Below are positions 6,823 through 8,709 of a DNA stretch of 8,709 nt, in pieces. The stretch is taken from NCBI GenBank assembly GCA_946478635.1, contig CAMLCX010000182.1, forward strand, positions 1-8,709. Reading direction: 5' to 3'. The notes below the pieces were generated by a model that worked only from the letters and a program-made list of their open reading frames with translations, was not told the DNA's origin and made no database searches. The DNA comes from an uncultured Pseudomonadota bacterium (GTDB lineage: Bacteria; Desulfobacterota_B; Binatia; UBA9968). A program made the position numbers and the translations under genes. The first letter of the stretch is position 1, and every line of letters starts with the position of its first letter.

Positions 6823-8292
6823 ATGTGGATTGAAGGCTTCCTAACCGCACTGCAGCCCATAAACCTTCTTTATCTAATTGCCGGAACAGCCTTCGGCATG
6901 GTCATCGGCGCGCTGCCCGGTTTGGGGCCGTTGTTTGGCGTAGCGCTCATGCTGCCGCTGACTTTTGGCATGCCGGCCGCAACCGCGATTATTTTTCTTA
7001 CCGCCGTTCATGCGGCGACGGCGTACGGCGATTCCTTTGCGTCGATCATGATCAACACGCCCGGAGGCGTCGGCTCTGTCGCCTCTTGCTGGGACGGGTA
7101 TCCAATGGCGCAAAAAGGCCAGGCCGGAGTGGCCATGGGTATATCCACATTCGGCTCATTCATCGGCGGAGTAACGGGGTGGATTTCGCTCGTCGTTCTT
7201 TCTCCTCTGCTGATCGCGGTGGCGGTTCACATGGGACCGCCCGAATATTTCATGGTTTCGATTATGGCGCTTTCGTTGCTCTCGTTAGCCTCGGGAGAAC
7301 AGCCTCTCAAAGGGCTTTTCCTCGGCGGTATAGGTCTATTGCTATCCTTTATCGGCCGCGACCCGATCACCGCGGAAGCTCGCTTCACCTTCGGCATTAC
7401 CTACCTCGAAGACGGACTTCCCCTGGCGGCGGTGGTCCTCGGGCTCTTTGCCCTGTCACAGGCGCTGGTTTTATCGCAGGAGAAAGGCAGCATTTCGCAG
7501 TTTCGAACAATCGGCAAAGTTTGGGACGGATTTCTTCAGGTGCTGAAACTCCCCGCGACAATCCTGCGCGCCAGCATCGTCGGAATTTTCATGGGCGTTT
7601 TGCCTGCTTTGGGACTCTCTTCCGCCAACGTGGTCGCCTACTTCATCGAGAAGCGCGCCGCCAAAGATCCGGAGAAGTTCGGCCAGGGAGACCCCCGTGG
7701 CCTGCTCGCGCCGGAAATCGCTAAGAACGCCTGCATCGTCGGCGATCTTATCCCTACCTTCGCTCTTGGTATTCCCGGCTCTTCGGTAACGGCGATTTTT
7801 CTCGCCGCCATGATCATGCACGGCCTCCAACCTGGAGCTGAGTTTTTTACGCGTTCGGGCGTGCTGCCCTATACCATTTTCGCTGGCATCCTACTCGCGC
7901 AAGTATCGTTTTTCATTATGGGGTTGCTCTTCGCCCGCCAGTTCGCCAAAGCCGTCCTCATTCCCAACGCCCTTTTGGTTCCGCTCATCGTCGTGCTGAG
8001 CTTCATTGCTTCATTGGCGCTGCGCGGCAATGTGGAGGACATGATTGTCACCTTTATTTTCGGATTCATAGGTTACCTCATGTCGGTCTATCGTTATCCG
8101 GCAGCTTGCGTCGTGCTCGGCCTCGTTCTAGGTGATCTGGTCGAGTCTAATTTTCACCGGTCGATATTGATCGGACATGGATCCTACACGATTTTTTTTA
8201 CCCATCCGGGTTCTCTTACACTGTTCATTCTCACGGTCGCGATGTTGGCCTGGCCCTATTTAAAGTTTCCGGTATGGCGCCGCGGCGCGTGA
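6823..8292 (+). CDS. tctA: Tripartite tricarboxylate transporter large permease subunit
   Basis: TctA is the large inner-membrane permease that moves the acid, driven by an ion gradient. The product is 489 residues, close to the usual 500, and hydrophobic throughout with about ten to twelve helices. The first half carries GMVIGALPGLGPLFGVAL (25-42), then AYGDSFASIMINTPGG (67-82) and WDGYPMAQKGQAG (90-102). The second half repeats the pattern with FMGVLPALGLSSANVVAYF (256-274), KDPEKFGQGDPRGLLAPEIAKNA and ALGIPGSSVTAIFL. Signature positions deviate from the usual forms: YGDS (D70) for YGGS, and LPALG (A262) for LPGxG. The start is ATG at 6823, nine bases after GGGGA (6809-6813). The open frame extends back to 6661, but that part overlaps tctB and is unlike the family. 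No tctA feature suggests a break, so the transporter looks complete. Confidence 0.94.
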   Translation: MWIEGFLTALQPINLLYLIAGTAFGMVIGALPGLGPLFGVALMLPLTFGMPAATAIIFLTAVHAATAYGDSFASIMINTPGGVGSVASCWDGYPMAQKGQAGVAMGISTFGSFIGGVTGWISLVVLSPLLIAVAVHMGPPEYFMVSIMALSLLSLASGEQPLKGLFLGGIGLLLSFIGRDPITAEARFTFGITYLEDGLPLAAVVLGLFALSQALVLSQEKGSISQFRTIGKVWDGFLQVLKLPATILRASIVGIFMGVLPALGLSSANVVAYFIEKRAAKDPEKFGQGDPRGLLAPEIAKNACIVGDLIPTFALGIPGSSVTAIFLAAMIMHGLQPGAEFFTRSGVLPYTIFAGILLAQVSFFIMGLLFARQFAKAVLIPNALLVPLIVVLSFIASLALRGNVEDMIVTFIFGFIGYLMSVYRYPAACVVLGLVLGDLVESNFHRSILIGHGSYTIFFTHPGSLTLFILTVAMLAWPYLKFPVWRRGA

Positions 8293-8307
8293 CGAGAAAG
8301 CAACGCG

Positions 8308-8361
8308 ATGAAAACCATGCGCGCTCGCTGACGCGAGACCCACTCGGGGCACACAGTATAA
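8308..8361 (+). pseudogene. Degraded 3' tail of a second UbiD-family gene
   Basis: These 54 bases match the last 54 of the intact UbiD gene (5039-5092) at 45 of 54 positions without gaps. In the same frame they read M-K-T-M-R-A-R-stop-R-E-T-H-S-G-H-T-V-stop against M-K-T-M-R-A-R-W-G-K-T-H-S-G-R-S-V-stop. The Trp codon TGG has become TGA. Several differences are silent (GCC/GCT, CGT/CGC, TAG/TAA), as expected of a diverged gene copy. The copy begins 15 bases after the tctA stop, and I see no UbiD-like reading before it because that space is tctA. The simplest reading is that a second UbiD gene once followed tctA and was deleted, leaving its tail. A partial duplication of the upstream gene end is the alternative. 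No other feature is evident in 8362-8491. Confidence 0.75.
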
Positions 8362-8491
8362 TGAACGCCGCGAGTTGCTAAGACGGCCCGCCTTCACCTG
8401 CCAACAAAGGGGCGCGCTGATTATTCGTGGGCATGAGTGAGAATGCTATGGGCCACAAAAGTTGCTTGCGATTCTCGCCGTTCTCAGGCTG

Positions 8492-8709
8492 TTAAAGCCG
8501 CCTCGCTCGCAGCGCCAAAGTTTGTTTCGAAGAGTGGCGCAGCAATGATAGTAAACCGATCAGATCAGGAGCAAGGCGAGCACCTTTTCGATAGACGACG
8601 TAGCAGTCAATTTTGATATCCTTTAATCGTGGCATTTCCAGCGCTTTGAAATATCCCTGCCTTAAACCCGCTTCGGCACTGCCGCGATGGAAAAGTCCGA
8701 CACCGAGAC
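8492..8709 (-). CDS. LysR-type transcriptional regulator, C-terminal part (cut by window edge)
   Basis: Read on the minus strand from 8707 to a TAA at 8494-8492, an open frame of 71 codons runs in from the window edge. It has no start within the window. The translation has the ending typical of the LysR substrate-binding domain: GVGLFHRGSAEAGL (the G-I-G-x-x-P-R-type turn), then LRQGYFKALEMPRL, then IDCYVVYRKGARLAPDLIGLL. The last follows the common Y-L-V-Y-x-K-x-R-x-L-S-P pattern. Such regulators have an N-terminal helix-turn-helix and a C-terminal effector-sensing domain. Only the end of the latter is seen here. The gene converges on tctA, about 200 bases away, so it could control the transporter or decarboxylase genes, but that is an inference from proximity. 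The family call rests on remembered patterns over 71 residues. Confidence 0.75.
   Translation of the reverse strand, partial: LGVGLFHRGSAEAGLRQGYFKALEMPRLKDIKIDCYVVYRKGARLAPDLIGLLSLLRHSSKQTLALRARRL

Noticed and set aside
7086..7724. 212-codon plus-strand frame inside tctA
   Set aside because: It is an alternate-frame shadow, rich in Arg and Gly, of the well-supported tctA.
8308..8361. The MKTMRAR frame as a genuine small peptide gene
   Set aside because: It stops after seven codons and is explained by similarity to the end of the UbiD gene.

Overview
The window is an ordinary piece of bacterial chromosome with a moderately high GC content (mid-50s percent by eye). It carries no phage, plasmid, CRISPR or insertion-sequence signature. 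The likely source is an uncultured soil or water bacterium of the Desulfobacterota/Binatota/Methylomirabilota/Tectomicrobia kind. That is inferred only from the style of the genes: a UbiD-family decarboxylase, Bug/TctC transport genes, and a LysM protein behind cysS. The sequence holds no phylogenetic marker I can place with certainty.

Left block (1-3334, all on the minus strand): reading leftward, cysS (cysteinyl-tRNA synthetase) overlaps by 4 bases (ATGA) with a gene for an exported protein with two LysM domains and a large C-terminal region I do not recognise. A 73-base spacer follows, holding four 9-base tandem units, and then a tRNA-Arg(TCG) that runs off the left edge.

Divergent spacer (3335-3433): this 99-base stretch separates cysS from the rightward genes. 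It is rich in symmetry. It has a 30-base bulged dyad, a 9-base direct repeat, and an 8-base inverted repeat whose arms contain the two start codons. Neither flanking gene shows a Shine-Dalgarno sequence.

Right block (3434-8292, plus strand): a UbiD-family (prenylated-FMN) decarboxylase is followed, after 279 bases without a convincing gene, by a tight tctC-tctB-tctA set. This set encodes a complete tripartite tricarboxylate transporter: periplasmic binding protein, small membrane subunit and large membrane subunit. The working idea is uptake of a carboxylic acid, possibly aromatic, followed by cytoplasmic decarboxylation. The substrate cannot be read from the sequence.

Right edge (8293-8709): 15 bases after tctA lies a 54-base degraded copy of the 3' end of the ubiD gene (45 of 54 bases identical, with an in-frame stop), which looks like the scar of a lost second UbiD gene. 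Facing it, on the minus strand and cut by the window edge, is the C-terminal end of a LysR-type regulator, visible only by translating the edge without a start codon. Nothing else is evident in 8362-8491.
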